Shown here in pieces: positions 37,433 through 50,692 of a stretch of 64,000 nt of DNA. The stretch's first letter is position 1, and every line of letters begins with the position of its first letter. Where the stretch lies: assembly GCA_023525715.1 (NCBI GenBank), contig CM042009.1:130728211-130792210 (forward strand), given 5' to 3'. Made by a program: the position numbers and the translations under genes. Origin of the DNA: Cichorium intybus (taxonomy: Eukaryota; Streptophyta; Magnoliopsida; Asterales; Asteraceae). Under the pieces are notes generated by a model, which had not been told where the DNA came from, ran no database searches, and worked only from the letters and a program-made list of their open reading frames with translations.

Positions 37433-38052
37433 GGAAATAACTTCTCTATTGAGTCTATTCAACCCTAAAATAAGCAACATTCTTCTAGATTGAATTCAGA
37501 TCATCGAAAATGATCAAAATCAGGAAAAACTTACACAGTTTAAAAAGAAAAATCAGCCACTGTAGTTACTCAGCAGCACTTCAAAATCAAAAAGAAATCA
37601 GATACTTTAAAAAAATATAAAGATCTCAGCACTTCAACTCTTCAAGAAATCAAATTATCACAAAGAATAAATGATGAATGAAATTAGATTGTCTGATTAT
37701 CAAAACCACAGCTACAGGCCAACAACACTTGCACTTCAAAAATAAAAAAGAGATCAAATTTCAAAATGGACCGACGACACAACGTTTGCGTTTCAGCCTT
37801 TCAACCTTCTATCGAAATACAATTGTTTATCGACTCGTTGTATTTGTCATCGATTTATATATTTTATTTATGTATTATTCACTAATTTAGAAAGAGATCA
37901 TAAATAATTTGAAATATTGTTTCATTGTTCATCGACTCTTTAGAGTCAATAAACGGTATATGAAAAGAGTGATCGTAAGATACCGAAAAAACTCTTACGT
38001 AAACAAACAATAACAAATAAATTCATATATGACGTAAATGATTTGCATGTTA
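37433..38052. other. Region downstream of the S28 gene; no gene seen
   Basis: AT-rich. A minus-strand AATAAA lies at 37863-37868, about 190 bp past the S28 stop, and could be its polyadenylation signal. Confidence 0.4.
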
Positions 38053-41000
38053 CTAGCTTGTGTCATAATCTAGATTATGATGGTATTCAGCAATCCATTC
38101 TTCCATGATACCAATCTCTTTTTTTCTCACATCTCGAAGCCATTTAGGATCTTCATTGGTTGCAAATCTTAGGTCAACATGATGTGCCCCTGCCACAACG
38201 TGAGCAAATAGTAAAATTACCCGAAAAGTATATTAATTTAGAGTTCCATATTTGGTTCATGTATTTTTGTACTACACAAGTGGCTTATGATGACCATAAA
38301 ACACCCGCCACTAGTTTTTTTTAATTAATTTCATATTTTTTTGAGATTAATGAATATCAACATATCATGATAATGATATTGTGAACAAATCTCATACCTT
38401 CTTTCTCAACTAGGGCAATAATGCTTTTTGATATATTCTTTAGCACCCTGTTTTACAACCAAAAAAAGAACATTTGATCTTCATATATAAAAAAACACAC
38501 ACACACATACACACACACACAAGGTGTATATAAAGAAAGAAAGTGAGATACCCGCCACCACTCCATGGATCTCGTAAGCCGTTGAAGAAGATAATATTAC
38601 TACCGAAACGCTTTAATACTCTCTTAATGTCCTGCGTTATGTGAAATTTCACCAGAAATATTAGATTTAAATAATGTATCATGCTTTTTAGAATTAAATT
38701 TTTAAATCATTATACTTGACAACTATTGCAAATGAAGTATAAATTTTATAAGATTCTTGAAATACACGACACTAACCAGATCTTTCAAGTTTCAAACAAG
38801 GATTGACAACTTTGTTGCCTATGTTCATCCCAAATTTCCATGAATAATCCATAATTATTCATGTTTACAGATAATGAACCGCTATCTATTTTATAAAAAC
38901 AAGAAAAAATGATAAAAAATGTATTCAATATTGAGTTTCCTAAAATACTTATTTACTTATTAGATTTTTGCCATAAAACTTTGTTTTCATACCATATAAA
39001 CTAATGGCATTTTTAACAAAAGAAAATGTTTTTGTTTCCAAAGCCCAATGCAAGCAGCCCTAAAAAAGTCAACATATTGGTTGAAACTCTATTTCCTTGT
39101 TTATATGGTAAATTCCTAAAAATTCAAAAATAAAATCCATTTATAGCATATAAAAAAGATGAAATTAAAAGGAATACATACATGACCACCAAATTCGGTA
39201 GTAATCCAATTGGGCCTGGGCTGGACCTTATAGTATTCTTCACAGTATTCAGCACGGGCCGCATAGCTCTCTGTTGAGGCTGGAAATATGCTCTCTTCAT
39301 CATTTCCATTTGTTGGCATTATCATCTCTGTACAGGCCTAGCCCAAATCAAATTAACACTTGCTTTGACTTTAAATTTTTAATTTTCCGAATTTATATAA
39401 ATAAAAAGACTTCTTTCTATTATTTTTATTCGTAGTAATATCATAAATGATGTTCCAATAATAGTGAAAATATTTTGTTACCTGCCAATTCCATCCTCCG
39501 AGGTCATGGGGATCAGAATTATCGTCAAGGTCAAAACATTTGACATCTCCGGTATAATTGTAATAAACGTTAGCTGCATGATATAACTTTGCAAATGTAT
39601 CGTTTCCAAGGGTAGGATCGTCAATTGCCTTGCACATCTACATACAGTAGTTGAGCTAGTCAGTTCTTTAACAGACTAGGACAAATAAATATCATGTCCA
39701 AAAAAATACGATAGAATTGTGAAGTTATAAAAGAACAACATAAAAAGAATATGTAATTACAACTGATTGAATTTCATATTATAACTATCAGATAATTTCA
39801 AATAGCAATGACTTCTCGGTCCCATTTTATTATGGAAACAAATTTACGTATAAGGTTTTATTGTTATGTGTTTGTTTTTCTTTTAAATTTGATAGTTTTA
39901 TATAAAATAAAAAAGTTATTGGGTTTTTTCATAAATATTAAGTGCATACTTTAAAAAAATGGTAGTTTGTTTATATTTTCATAACTATATCACATAAATT
40001 ACTATCTTACGATTGTCATCTAAATTAAAAATCAGGTTCAAAATTTTAGGAAGTTTGAGAAATAAATACAATTAAAGAAACAAAATAAGTCGTTAGTGTT
40101 GGAATCCTAAAGTCAAGGATCCTTATCACAACCAATAGATAATTACGTGTTGGTCATTATCGTCTTTCAATTGTAATCTAATTACAAGTCGGTTGTTAGA
40201 TTAGCTATAAATACATCTCTCTAGTCGAGTTTAGGATTAAGAGAGACAATTGTAATCAAAGGTTTTTGAGTGATTTTTCCAATTAATCAAAGAGCTAGTT
40301 TGATTATACTTTTGTTATAACACACTGTAATCTTGAATTGGTATCAGAGCTCAGATCGGGAGGGCTTTGAAATCATACCTGTTGACAAGTCGGTCAACAT
40401 GGCGGAAGGAGAAGGAGGAGATGCTCCGGTGAGGATGAAGGAGAGTGGATCGACCTTCGTTGCCTGTCCAATGCTTACGTCCACCAACTACACAGTGTGG
40501 GCTATGAGGATGAAGGTGGTGCTTCGAATCCACAAGGTTTGGACTGTGATTGATCCGGGAACCGATGCGAGTGAAGAAAAGGACTGTCTCGCCATGGGGC
40601 TTTTGTATCAAGCCTTGCCGGAAAGCCTCATCATGCAAATCGGAGAAGCCGAGTCCTCTAAGGCTCTCTGGGATGCGATCAAAACTCGTTATGTTGGGGC
40701 TGATAGGGTGAAAGAAGCGAGACTACAAACCCTAAGTGCCAATTTCGACCGCCTAATGATGGTGGAGTCGGAGACGATCGACAACTTCGCCTGTAAGTTA
40801 TCTGAAATTGCTTCAAAGTCATCAGCTCTAGGGGAATCGATTGAGGAATCGAAGTTAGTGAAGAAATTTCTCAAATCCGTACCCAGAAAATTCATACACA
40901 TCGTTGCTTCTCTTGAACAAGTGCTGGATTTAAAATCGGTAGGGTTTGAAGATGTTGTGGGTCGATTGAAGGCGTATGAGGAAAGAATCAAGGAAGCCGA

Positions 41001-44000
41001 TGCTGGAGATGGGCAATCTAGAGTCATGTTTGCTGAGAAATCGAATGGAGATGGAAGTCGATCAGCGACTCGAAGCGATACAACGGGAAGAAGAAAGTGG
41101 AAGTCAAATTCAGGATCGGGTGGGTCTAAATCGAAGCAAGCCCAAAGTGAAAAATCAAAACAGGCCCAAGGTGGGAAGCCCAATCGTTCGAATTCAGACT
41201 CAACCCACAATAAATCCAAAAAAGACATGTCTAAAATTATCTGTTTTCGATGCGATAAACCGGGTCACTACGCGTCAAAATGTCCGGACCGGATTCAAAA
41301 ATTTCAGGAAAGTAATTTTACCGAGAGCGACGAGCACGATGAGACCGTATTTTTACATGAGACCGTATTTTTAAACGAATAGAAAGTGATACCGTCTCAA
41401 TACAACTCACTAGACACGGACGTGTGGTATTTGGATAACGGGGCAAGTAATCATATGACAGGAAACCGTTTGTTTTTTTCCAAACTCAATGAAGATATAA
41501 CCGGGAGGGTTAAATTCGGTGATAATTCGTGTGTAGGAATTAAAGGAAAAGGATCTATTCTTTTCCAAGGAAAATCGGGGCAACAACTATTGATGACCGA
41601 AATTTATTTCATACTGGATTTAAAAAATAATATTATTAGTCTCGGGCAAGCAACCGAAGCCGGGTGCGATATTCGGATGAAATATAATTTTTTGACTATG
41701 CATGATGCCGATAACAACTTATTAATGAAGGTACAAAGAACTCCAAACCGCCTTTATAAAATAAAATTAAAAATTGGAGTACCTATTTGCCTTTATTCGA
41801 GACTAAGTGAAGACACGTGGCGATGGCATGCAAGACTCGGACACATCAATTTCAAGTCAATGAAAAAGATGTCCAATAAATGTCTAGTCAAAGGGTTACC
41901 CCACTTTGACCATGAAAATCAATTGTGCGAATCTTGTTTGGTCGGTAAACAAACAAGAAAGTCATTTCCCACTATGGCGACATACAAGGCGAAGCAACCT
42001 TTGGAACTAGTACACGGCGATTTATGCGGTCCGATCACGCCGGCAACCAAAGGTCAAAATCGATATGTTTTCGCACTAATTGATGACTTTTCCCGATTTA
42101 TGTGGATTTATCTCATTAAAGAAAAGAGTGAGACGTTTACACACTTCAAAAAATTCAAAGCTTTGACGGAAAATGAAATAGGAAAGCCTTTGAAAGTGTT
42201 TAGAAGTGATCGAGGAGGTAAGTTTACTTCTCTCGAGTTCAATACATTTTGTGAGCAAAACGGAGTCAAACGCCACCTTACCGCTCCATACTCACCGCAA
42301 CAAAACGGAATTGTGGAACGAAGAAATCAAACACTTATGGACATGACACGAAGTATAATGAAGGCGATGCATGTTCCAAATTATTTATGGGGAGAAGCGG
42401 CAAAACACTCTACAAATTTAATTAATCGGGTTTACACACGAGTCCTTGGCGATACAACTCCATACGAAAAGTTGTATAAAAGAAAACCCAATTTAGAAAA
42501 TGTTCGTATATTCGGGTGTCTAGCACATGCAAAAGTTGAACCGGTGAATATTAAGAAGTTGGATGCAAGATCAAGACCACTAGTGCATCTTGGTTCCGAA
42601 CTGGGTACAAAAGCTTATCGGCTTTTTAACCCGACAACGCAAAAAATAATCGTAAGCCGAGACGTTATTTTTGATGAAACCAAAGGGTGGGATTGGAGTA
42701 AAGAAGCAATAACCGACAATAATAAACCGGGCTCATTCATAGTACCATGGGACTATCCGGAAGATGAGACGAACAACGACCAAGGAAACGATGATCCTAT
42801 AATTGAACCGATTGAATCGGATCACGGGGTAGAAGACGGAGCGGGAATACAAGAAAACGAACAACCAAGTCCGGTCAACAATAATGTGAATAATGATCAA
42901 ATCCAAAGGCCTACGAGATCAAGGAAACCTCCAACTCGACTTCAAGATTATGTTCTTGACTTTGATGACATTGAAGAACTTCTCCTATCAACCAATGACG
43001 AGCCGGTATCGGTTGAGGAGGCGAAGAAGGAACCAGAATGGGTCAAAGCCATGAACGCGGAAATTAATTCGATAAACAAGAATAATACTTGGACTCTCGT
43101 GAACAAGCCTATGGGGGTGAAGCCAATCGGACTAAAATGGGTGTTTAAAGTAAAGAAAAATGCAGACGACACTATTAATAAACACAAGGCGAGGTTGGTT
43201 GCAAAAGGTTACGTGCAACAACCCGGTATCGACTTTCAAGAAATATTCGCTCCGGTAGCTCGAATCGAAACTATCCGGTTTCTTATAGCCTTAGCCGCTG
43301 CAAATGGGTGGGAGCTTCACCACTTAGACGTCAAAACGGCTTTCTTGCATGGAGATTTGAAGGAAACCGTTTATGTAACACAACCGGAAGGCTATATAAA
43401 GAAAGGCAAGGAGCATAAAGTGTATCGCCTTACAAAAGCACTATATGGTCTAAGACAAACACTTCGAGCATGGAACACGAAGCTTGATAGGATTTTGAAA
43501 AGTTTGAGTTTTCAAAAATGCATGAAAGAACCATCGGTGTACCGGAAAAGTGAATGAGCTAACTTACTAATTTTAGCAATTTATATTGATGATTTGTTTG
43601 TCACAGGTACTAATTTGAACATGATCAAGAGATTCAAATTAGAAATGTCCAAGAACTTGGAGATGTCGGATCTTGGAAGATTGACTTACTATCTTGGCAT
43701 TGAAGTAAAACAAGAAGAATCGGGGATCACTATAAATCAAGAAGCGTATGCTCGACGCATTCTAAAAGAAGCCGGTTTACAAGATTGCAATCCGACCCAC
43801 ATTCCAATGGAACCGGGAAATAAATTGTCAAAGGCCGAAGATGAACCCGAAATCGACCCGACACAATTTCGTAAGGTGGTAGGATGCCTTAGATATCTCT
43901 TGCAAACAAGACCCGACTTGGCATACGCGACTGGAGTTGTTAGCCGATACATGCAAAACCCAAGAGAATCACATGGCGGTGCAATAAAACACATCCTAAG

Positions 44001-47000
44001 GTACTTACGAGGGACTACGGGATACAGAATCAAGTACGAGAGGATGGGTCAAAACCGACTCATCGGTTATAGCGATAGTAGTCACAATATTGACCCGGAT
44101 GACGGAAAAAGCACAACCGGTCACATTTTCTACTATGGGTCATCTCCGATAACATGGTGTTCGCAAAAGCAAGATACCTTTGCTTTATCATCTTGCGAGG
44201 CGGAGTTCATGGCAGCCACCGTGGCTGCGTGTCAAGCAATATGACTTCAAGATTTGCTAGGAGAGATCATGAACAAAGCGCAAGAGAAGGTGGTTCTAAG
44301 AGTTGATAACAAGTCAGCTATCGAATTAACGAAGAATCCCGTTTTTCATGGAAGGAGTAAACACATTCACACAAGGTTTCACTTCATTCGCAATTGTGTT
44401 GAAAACGAACAAGTGGAGGTGGAGTATATTCCCGGTGAAGAACAAAAGGTGGACATTCTTACAAAACCACTAGCTCGAGTCAAGTTCAAGGATATGCGGA
44501 GCTTGATCGGGATCGAAGACGTCTCTAGAAGGACTTAGAGATTCGGGGGTGATTGTTGGAATCCTAAAGTCAAGGATCCTTATCACAACCAATAGATAAT
44601 TACGTGTTGGTCATTATCGTCTTTCAATTGTAATCTAATTACAAGTCGGTTATTAGATTAGCTATAAATACATCTCTCTAGTCGAGTTTAGAATTAAGAG
44701 AGACAATTGTAATAAAAGGTTTTTGAGTGATTTTTCCAATTAATCAAAGAGCTAGTTTGATTATACTTTTGTTATTACGCACTGTAATCTTGAGTTAGGT
44801 GTGAATAAAATATAATCATCGATTATCGGTATTGAGATTGATCATATTGCGTCGATCTTCCTTGGAATACATTTTTGTTATAAAACTAAATTAAATCATG
44901 TGTCATTAATAAGCTTCTTAATCATATAAAATAAAAAAACAACTTTTTAAAGTTAAATAATAACTTTGTGCGTCTTACAAGGTTTGTGATCGGTCGTCAC
45001 ATGTTAAATTTTTATTGGATTTGTTTGTATTAGCTGACAATAGCATTGTTTATGGATTTTTTTTTGGCATCATCGTAATATTATTTAATCAACTTTTAAC
45101 TAATAAAACAAAAATGGCCGAATTTATATAATAAAGATACTGTGTCTCAATTCTCTATATGATTATTCAAAAAATCCAAATATAATTCATCAATGTAATT
45201 GAAATTTGAAATAACGAAAGAATTTCTCTTGTAATCATTCATCCTCATTGTCTTTATGTTAATTAATTACACCAGTTTTTACGACTGAATTAATAATGCT
45301 ATAACTAATATAAAATTACACATCCAAATAAAGAAAAATTATTGATACATTTAGAAGTTCTTTATTTGTGACAGATGCAATACACGCTGTACCATTTCAC
45401 AAAGGGAAAATGACTTATAAAGGTAATTATGTTTCAAAACTGTTCAAGAAACACCATCCAAGTTTGGTCTGTTCAAAAAACACCATTCAAGTAAGGCCTT
45501 TGTACAAAAAATACCATCCAAGTAAGACTTTTGTACAAAAAACACCAACGAACTACATGTTTTGTTCAAATTTTACCCGATGTTAACCGGCTCTTGCAGG
45601 TTAAAGGATGACTTGGTCTAATATTTAGTGACATGACATAATAACAGATGAACAGTTTAACCTGCAAGAGCCGGTTATCATCGGATAAAATTTAAACAAA
45701 ACATGTAGTTCGTTGATGTTTTTTGTACAAAGGCCTTATTTGGATGGTGTTTTTTGTACAAATGCTTTATTTGGATGGTGTTTTTTGAACAAACCAAACT
45801 TGGATGGTGTTTTTTGAACATTTTTGAAACATAATTACCCTTATAAGTCATTTTCTCTTTCATAAAATAGCATTTAGTTTATTTTCGAAAAAGGTGTATA
45901 CAACTTTCTTTATATATTTGTTCATTAGTAATCATCAAAAAGTATAGATAGATAAGAGTGTGTCCACAAGTTCTTCAACTTTAATTATAAAGTATTTTAT
46001 ATTATATATATCATAATTAATCAAAATCTAGCAATTAATACACCAAATTAATCAACCATAATACCTGTTTAACAGGGTAAGCAGGTAACGGAGCCAGAAA
46101 ATTAGACGGCGTTGGATAATCCGTCATTGATCCGTAAACGAGCGCCGTTCCAAGCCAATCTTCAAGAGAACCTCCACTAATATAATTTCTGCATTTCAAA
46201 ATTATTTTAATCTTAATTTAAATAATCTTGACATTTTATTTTCTTTATAATCAAATTAAATCATGGAAATTAATATCTCACTTGCATATATGAAATGATT
46301 TTCGAAGCATTTCGAGTCCTCCATGTGTACTAGCCGTGTCCTCGATTTGTTCCCACGACCCTTTTATTACTTTGTAACAATTCTCACTCTCACTCTAGAT
46401 TTTATAAATCAAAAACACATTTTTAGTAAAAAGTTTTTTATGCCAATATTGCATAAAAGGACATGTAAAAAAGAAATAATAATAATAAATAAATAAAGGT
46501 GGGATACCTTAAAGTCTTGTGTAATGATATTGTTGAAGGAATATTGAGATGTAATATTCTCAAATTGAAGGATTGGTGAAGAAGATGCCAATGCCCCAAT
46601 GGCCACATGTGGATACTTTAGCCTGAACCATGCTGCCAACACTGCATTACAATAAAAAAAATGTTACCTTTAATTAATTCATTCTTAAAAAATACAAAAA
46701 GAAATAATTAAATAAGATTAAACAAAAGAAAAGAAATCATACTTCCACCATAGGAACCTCCAAAGACGATAACAGGAGAATCCATGGCTGTCAAATTGTT
46801 CTTCAAATCGAGGATAAGTGTAGCATAATCAGCCAAAGCTTGTGTTGAGCTCAAGTATCCCAATGTTTTTGAATTTTTGTATGCTTTCTTCTTATTACCT
46901 CCATATGGTATCGATTTTCCATAGTACCTATGCTACAGTTACTTGCATGTTAACAAATTTAGAAACACTAATGATCTACTTATTCTTAGCATAATGAAAT

Positions 47001-47385
47001 TGATTACCTCTATGAAAATGAGAAGGGCCTTGAATTTAGGGGCGATGTCATACATGAAGCCAGTATTTTGAGCAAACCATTCGATGATGCCTTCATTACC
47101 AGTGTATACAAAGATTGGCGCTTTGCTTTTTGGACCGCCCCAGAATGTGTCATTGATCAGGTACCGTTGTTGGAAGGTTTGGTAACTTTGTGGATTGTAA
47201 TTGAAGTGATCAAGGATCTGTGTGAAGTATTTTGTTTTGTAAAGCTCGTTTTGGCTTGGAAGAGATGATGTTTCGGGGCGAATGATCGAAGAAGGGAACG
47301 GCCTAGATGGAAACTTTGCAAAAGATGAGGGAGTGAATTGCAAAAATAATAATGAATGGAAAATGAGAAATATCCATGGTGCCAT
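38053..47385 (-). CDS. Serine carboxypeptidase S28 family (lysosomal Pro-X carboxypeptidase-like), 10 exons, 505 aa
   Basis: Exons (minus): 47385-47008, 46932-46743, 46641-46508, 46394-46282, 46188-46065, 39637-39482, 39337-39182, 38631-38552, 38447-38398, 38189-38053. All introns are GT...AG and all junction phases close, giving 505 codons plus TAG. The N-terminus is a signal peptide (MAPWIFLIFHSLLFLQF), so the product enters the secretory pathway, probably to the vacuole or outside. The S28 triad is complete: Ser in GGSYGG (about residue 186), Asp in NGLRDPWSGG (about 438) and His in GAHHVDLR (about 463). By family knowledge it removes the C-terminal residue after proline. Length matches the family (about 500 aa). 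Intron 5 is 6427 bp because of a copia element in antisense and a MITE. No coding lesion found. Confidence 0.93.
38494..38521. repeat. (AC)n microsatellite in S28 intron 8
   Basis: About 14 AC units with one interruption, 30 bp from the exon 8 donor. Confidence 0.85.
40097..44793 (+). mobile_element. Ty1/copia retrotransposon in S28 intron 5 (antisense to the gene)
   Basis: 4697 bp flanked by GTTAG at 40092-40096 and 44794-44798. LTRs of 240 bp, 40097-40336 and 44554-44793, differ at five positions by eye (about 2%). A primer-binding site TTGGTATCAGAGC follows the 5' LTR by one base, and a G-rich polypurine tract precedes the 3' LTR. The LTRs start TG but end GA in both copies. TATAAATA lies at 40206-40213 and 44663-44670. 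Gag-pol is one frame with three nonsense codons. Confidence 0.93.
40399..44538 (+). pseudogene. Copia gag-pol, one frame with three in-frame stops
   Basis: From the ATG at 40399 the same reading frame runs to 44538 and is cut only by TAG at 41380-41382 (between Gag and protease), TGA at 43555-43557 (just before the RT catalytic YIDDL) and TGA at 44242-44244 (in RNase H). Domains in order: Gag; CCHC knuckle CFRCDKPGHYASKC (about residue 280); protease DNGASNHMTG (about 345); pre-integrase WHARLGH; integrase with GDLCGP, SDRGGKF and VERRN; RT with YIDDL; RNase H with GYSDSS. No frameshift is seen. The first stop sits at the Gag-Pol border, where readthrough could in principle be used; the other two are plain damage. 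Confidence 0.9.
45404..45857. mobile_element. Mutator-type MITE with long inverted arms (S28 intron 5)
   Basis: Arms of about 200 bp, 45404-45605 and 45660-45857, are inverted copies around a short spacer, with ends GGGAAAATGACTTATAA and its near complement. A 9-bp target duplication TTTCA(C/T)AAA lies at 45395-45403 and 45858-45866. Each arm holds three tandem units of about 31 bp built on ACACCATCCAAGT. Transcripts would fold into a long hairpin. Confidence 0.85.
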
Positions 47386-47479
47386 TCTTGTGTGCAGGTG
47401 TTCAAGAGAAGAAATGATAGGGTTATATCGTTGTAAAGAAGTTGTGTGAGTTTTGATTAAGACAGGTCCCAAAAAGTCG

Positions 47480-47487
47480 TATATATA
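47480..47487 (-). promoter_or_regulatory. Putative TATA box of the S28 gene
   Basis: TATATATA about 95 bp upstream of the start codon on the minus strand. It predicts a short leader of about 65 nt. Confidence 0.5.
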
Positions 47488-47490
47488 CAT

Positions 47491-48255
47491 CTTGATTTAT
47501 GATATGTAAGTTATTATAATAATGTTGATTTAGATTTTGGCACTATTCGTAGGAAAGAAACATTTGCATATTGATTCATAAATTGTGACCATTGTGGGTG
47601 GACAATGGAAAGAAAACAAAAGCCTGATTGGTCCATTCACGTGGATCAAACAAAAAAATCTATTTTAAATGGAAAATATCGTTGGAAACTCCATACAAAA
47701 TAATATTTGTAATCAATTTTTTACTGATTAAAATATAATCTTAATATTTTATGCCCGAGTTTTTAAATTCATATGTGTTAGTTTCTCGTAAGTGTCGTTA
47801 GACTTGTTCTTGTATGTCGTTTTACAAAACATTGTTTAGCTTTGGTATTTCAACTTATGTTTTTGTATGGTTACGTTTGAAAAGGAAATTCTTGGGATTC
47901 TTGCACGCCTTCACAAGATATTAGGATTAGAAAAAATTTAAGTTATTTGTTTAAAATAATAAAGAAGTTATAACAAAATATAATAAAAGCTTAATAATAT
48001 ATATGAGTGAAGTAAACTGTTAAAAAAAAACATATACGAAAATAAATTTAATTGTCAGGCGGAGAGGTGTACTCTATGTTTGGGCCAAGAGGGCAATGCT
48101 AAAGTGTTAATTGTTAAAGCCTTTTGGACTTGTCCAATCTACATCTAATCCTTGTCGCAAACGGCCAACTACATCCGCCACAACAACTTGATAAATAATA
48201 ACATTAAATCTAAAACCCTACTTACAAAATACGACATCTGAAAATTTAATTTCAC
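47491..48255. other. Upstream region of the S28 gene; no gene seen
   Basis: AT-rich. No coding frame or repeat boundary recognised beyond the promoter candidate. Confidence 0.4.
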
Positions 48256-48674
48256 GGGCATGCGTTTGGTTCATAGAATGTTTAGAAAAAAATTTAAATC
48301 TTTTGGATGAATGAGAATTTAGAGGAATTGAAATCTCTAACGTGTTTAGTTGACAAGTAATGAAATGGAATTATTTGTTGATTTCTATTGGGTTTGCAAA
48401 TTTTATCAAAAGAATTGGAATGAAAAATATATAAATGACTAACCTACCATTTATAAGGTTAAATATGTTATTTAATCGGAGATAAGAACAGATAGACAAT
48501 GGAATTTGAATTATTTCGCATTATCCAAATGAATGATCAATTCAAGTATATATGACATTTGATGAAATCTTATACAATTCCACTCTATCGAATTTTCAAC
48601 CAAACACGTTTTACACGGAATTTCTCTTTCCAATTCCTTTGAATTGTATTAGAATACTTGAAACAAACACGCCC
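48256..48674. mobile_element. Probable PIF/Harbinger-type MITE, degenerate
   Basis: Imperfect inverted ends GGGCATGCGTTTGGTTC and GAAACAAACACGCCC resemble the GGGCGTGTTTGGTT termini of this superfamily. No clear TTA/TAA duplication remains, so boundaries are tentative. Confidence 0.5.
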
Positions 48675-48936
48675 TAGAGGTCTTTCCAAGATTGAAAACA
48701 TTAATTTATCAACATCATTTTGCATAAACATAGGTGTTGTTAAGTCATGAAGTTATCAAATCAAACTAGGTATGAATTTGACAAAATATTTATTGTTTTT
48801 AATATAAAAAGTTGTGAACATGATACCAATTCATTCATTGGTGAAACTGATATGATCTTAAAAGCTAAAGAAAACAATTATTATTTGTCGGATTGCTCTT
48901 TTCAATATCACTTAGAGGATGAAGGCATTTTTTGGT

Positions 48937-50040
48937 AGATATGGTAATAGGGACGGGTATATTAGGGATTGCATTTCCCATCCCTACAACTGCCTCTTCG
49001 CCACCATGCTCATAACCGTCGGGTAGTATTAAAAATCCGTCTTCATCCTCATCCCCAACGCGGAACGAAAATCCTCGACGGGTAATCGGGTAATTTTTGC
49101 CCATTACAAGTTGTTGAAATATTATGTAAATAACTCTGAATTTTCTAATAACCAACAAAACAAAATCTGTTTGGAAAATATATATATACAAAAACTTCAA
49201 CCACAATTCAATACTTCAAATTTACAAATTGCAACCATAAAAAGTGTTAAAACATTAGCATTAACATTGAAACAATATCATAAAACAAAAACTCAAATCA
49301 CTAACTTCTAATCCCAACTTTAGCATTGAACTATCAAATATCACTACCAACGAAACAAAAACAAATTATAAACAAATACATGATAAAAAAACTCTAATTT
49401 ATCTGGTTATAATCATAAAAAATTGGTTTCATTATTACCTTCAAGCTTCACCATCCGTATCATAATCTTAAAAAATACATGATAATCTGAGGTAAATGTC
49501 ATACATTCATCTAAACAGAACCAAAAAAAGTTATTAATAAACTAAAATCATATAGAAACAATAACAAAATAGATGAATACCTTTATTAACAATTTCTCAC
49601 AACCAACTTTGTGCACACATTAAAGTTTCTATTGTGTTAGGATTAAATAGGCTTCGATGTTGACTTATTAATATTCCACTAGCACTAAATGCGGATTCGG
49701 AAGCAATGATTGAGACGGGAATAGCTAATATATATTTAGTTATTATTTTCAATATATGATCCTTTGTTGCTCTTAATTACCACCACATCGAAATATCAAA
49801 GTCTTGATATTTGGGCTCAATCCCTTCCTCTAAATAACGATCAAGCTCGGTTTTCAAAACCGAGTGAGGAACTTTATTCTTGACATTGGCATACTTATCT
49901 AGGTTGACAAAGTTTCATCACAACATATTTCATTTGTGGAAGTCGACCAATATAATCACCACCCTCATATGAATTCCATACTTTTCTCTTGGTATTCCTT
50001 TACTAAATCATCACAAAAGATTTTGATTTTAAAAACTTGT
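48937..50040 (-). pseudogene. hAT transposase relic (C-terminal dimerisation region and 3' end)
   Basis: Minus strand 49900-49600 reads LDRYLEEGIEPKYQDFDISM, a short gap, then ILAIPVSIIASESAFSASG and LFNPNTIETLMCAQSWL, the classic hAT dimerisation domain of the RICESLEEPER type, with stops. Toward 48937 a GGGATGG/GGGACGGG-rich stretch looks like a hAT terminus. The upstream part ends abruptly at about 50040, where the copia-like repeat begins. Confidence 0.75.
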
Positions 50041-50635
50041 AGCGTTTGTCTGAACCTCATGACTAGCCTGAACCTGAGCAACAATATCGTTTCATTGACT
50101 ATCCCGTTGTACCTGTGAAAGGAGAGCCCTTTTAGAAAGGACTCGTATTCTAAGGAAAGAGTGGGAGTTAAGACAGTCCTGAATGAGTTCAGGATTAGCC
50201 AAGTGAAAGAACCTTTAGTCATCACTAAGCTTGGAGCAGAAATCAGATTTCTGTTTAACCTGACATACTCTTCTCTTAAACCAGTAGTGTTGATCACCGT
50301 CATAAAGTGTTATGATCTGGGTGACATACCGATTAGTGGTAAAACACTAAAGTTAGTACGGATTAGCAATCCGACTACTTGGAAGCATTGGTGAGCCCGG
50401 TTGCTGCCAAATAAGAGAACCTTAGGGCGAGACACAGTCTATGTAGAAATTTGATTGATTTTACACCTAGTCTAAAACCAGTGGGAGTAATTGAATCATC
50501 AAAAGAAAGCAACATAGATAGAAATGTACTTTCAAAACATCTGGTTGAGTGAGACGATACTAAGAGTCAAGTAATTGATTACGGGAGAAGCACTCTTAAT
50601 AGAACATGAAATCCAAAAGGATACTGCATGGCACA

Positions 50636-50692
50636 TTGTGAGTCGTTAGTGGAGTGCGTGTGGATTACCGACACACTAATAGGGACTCACAA
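50636..50692 (+). other. Conserved stem-loop, copy 1
   Basis: Outer stem TTGTGAGTC/GACTCACAA (9 bp), inner stem TTAGTG/CACTAA (6 bp), apical loop exactly 22 nt (50652-50673). Confidence 0.75.

Noticed and set aside
49965..50303. Minus-strand frame also present at 55973-56227 and similar in sequence
   Set aside because: The similarity follows from the repeat itself; the protein matches no family and the frame is not extended.
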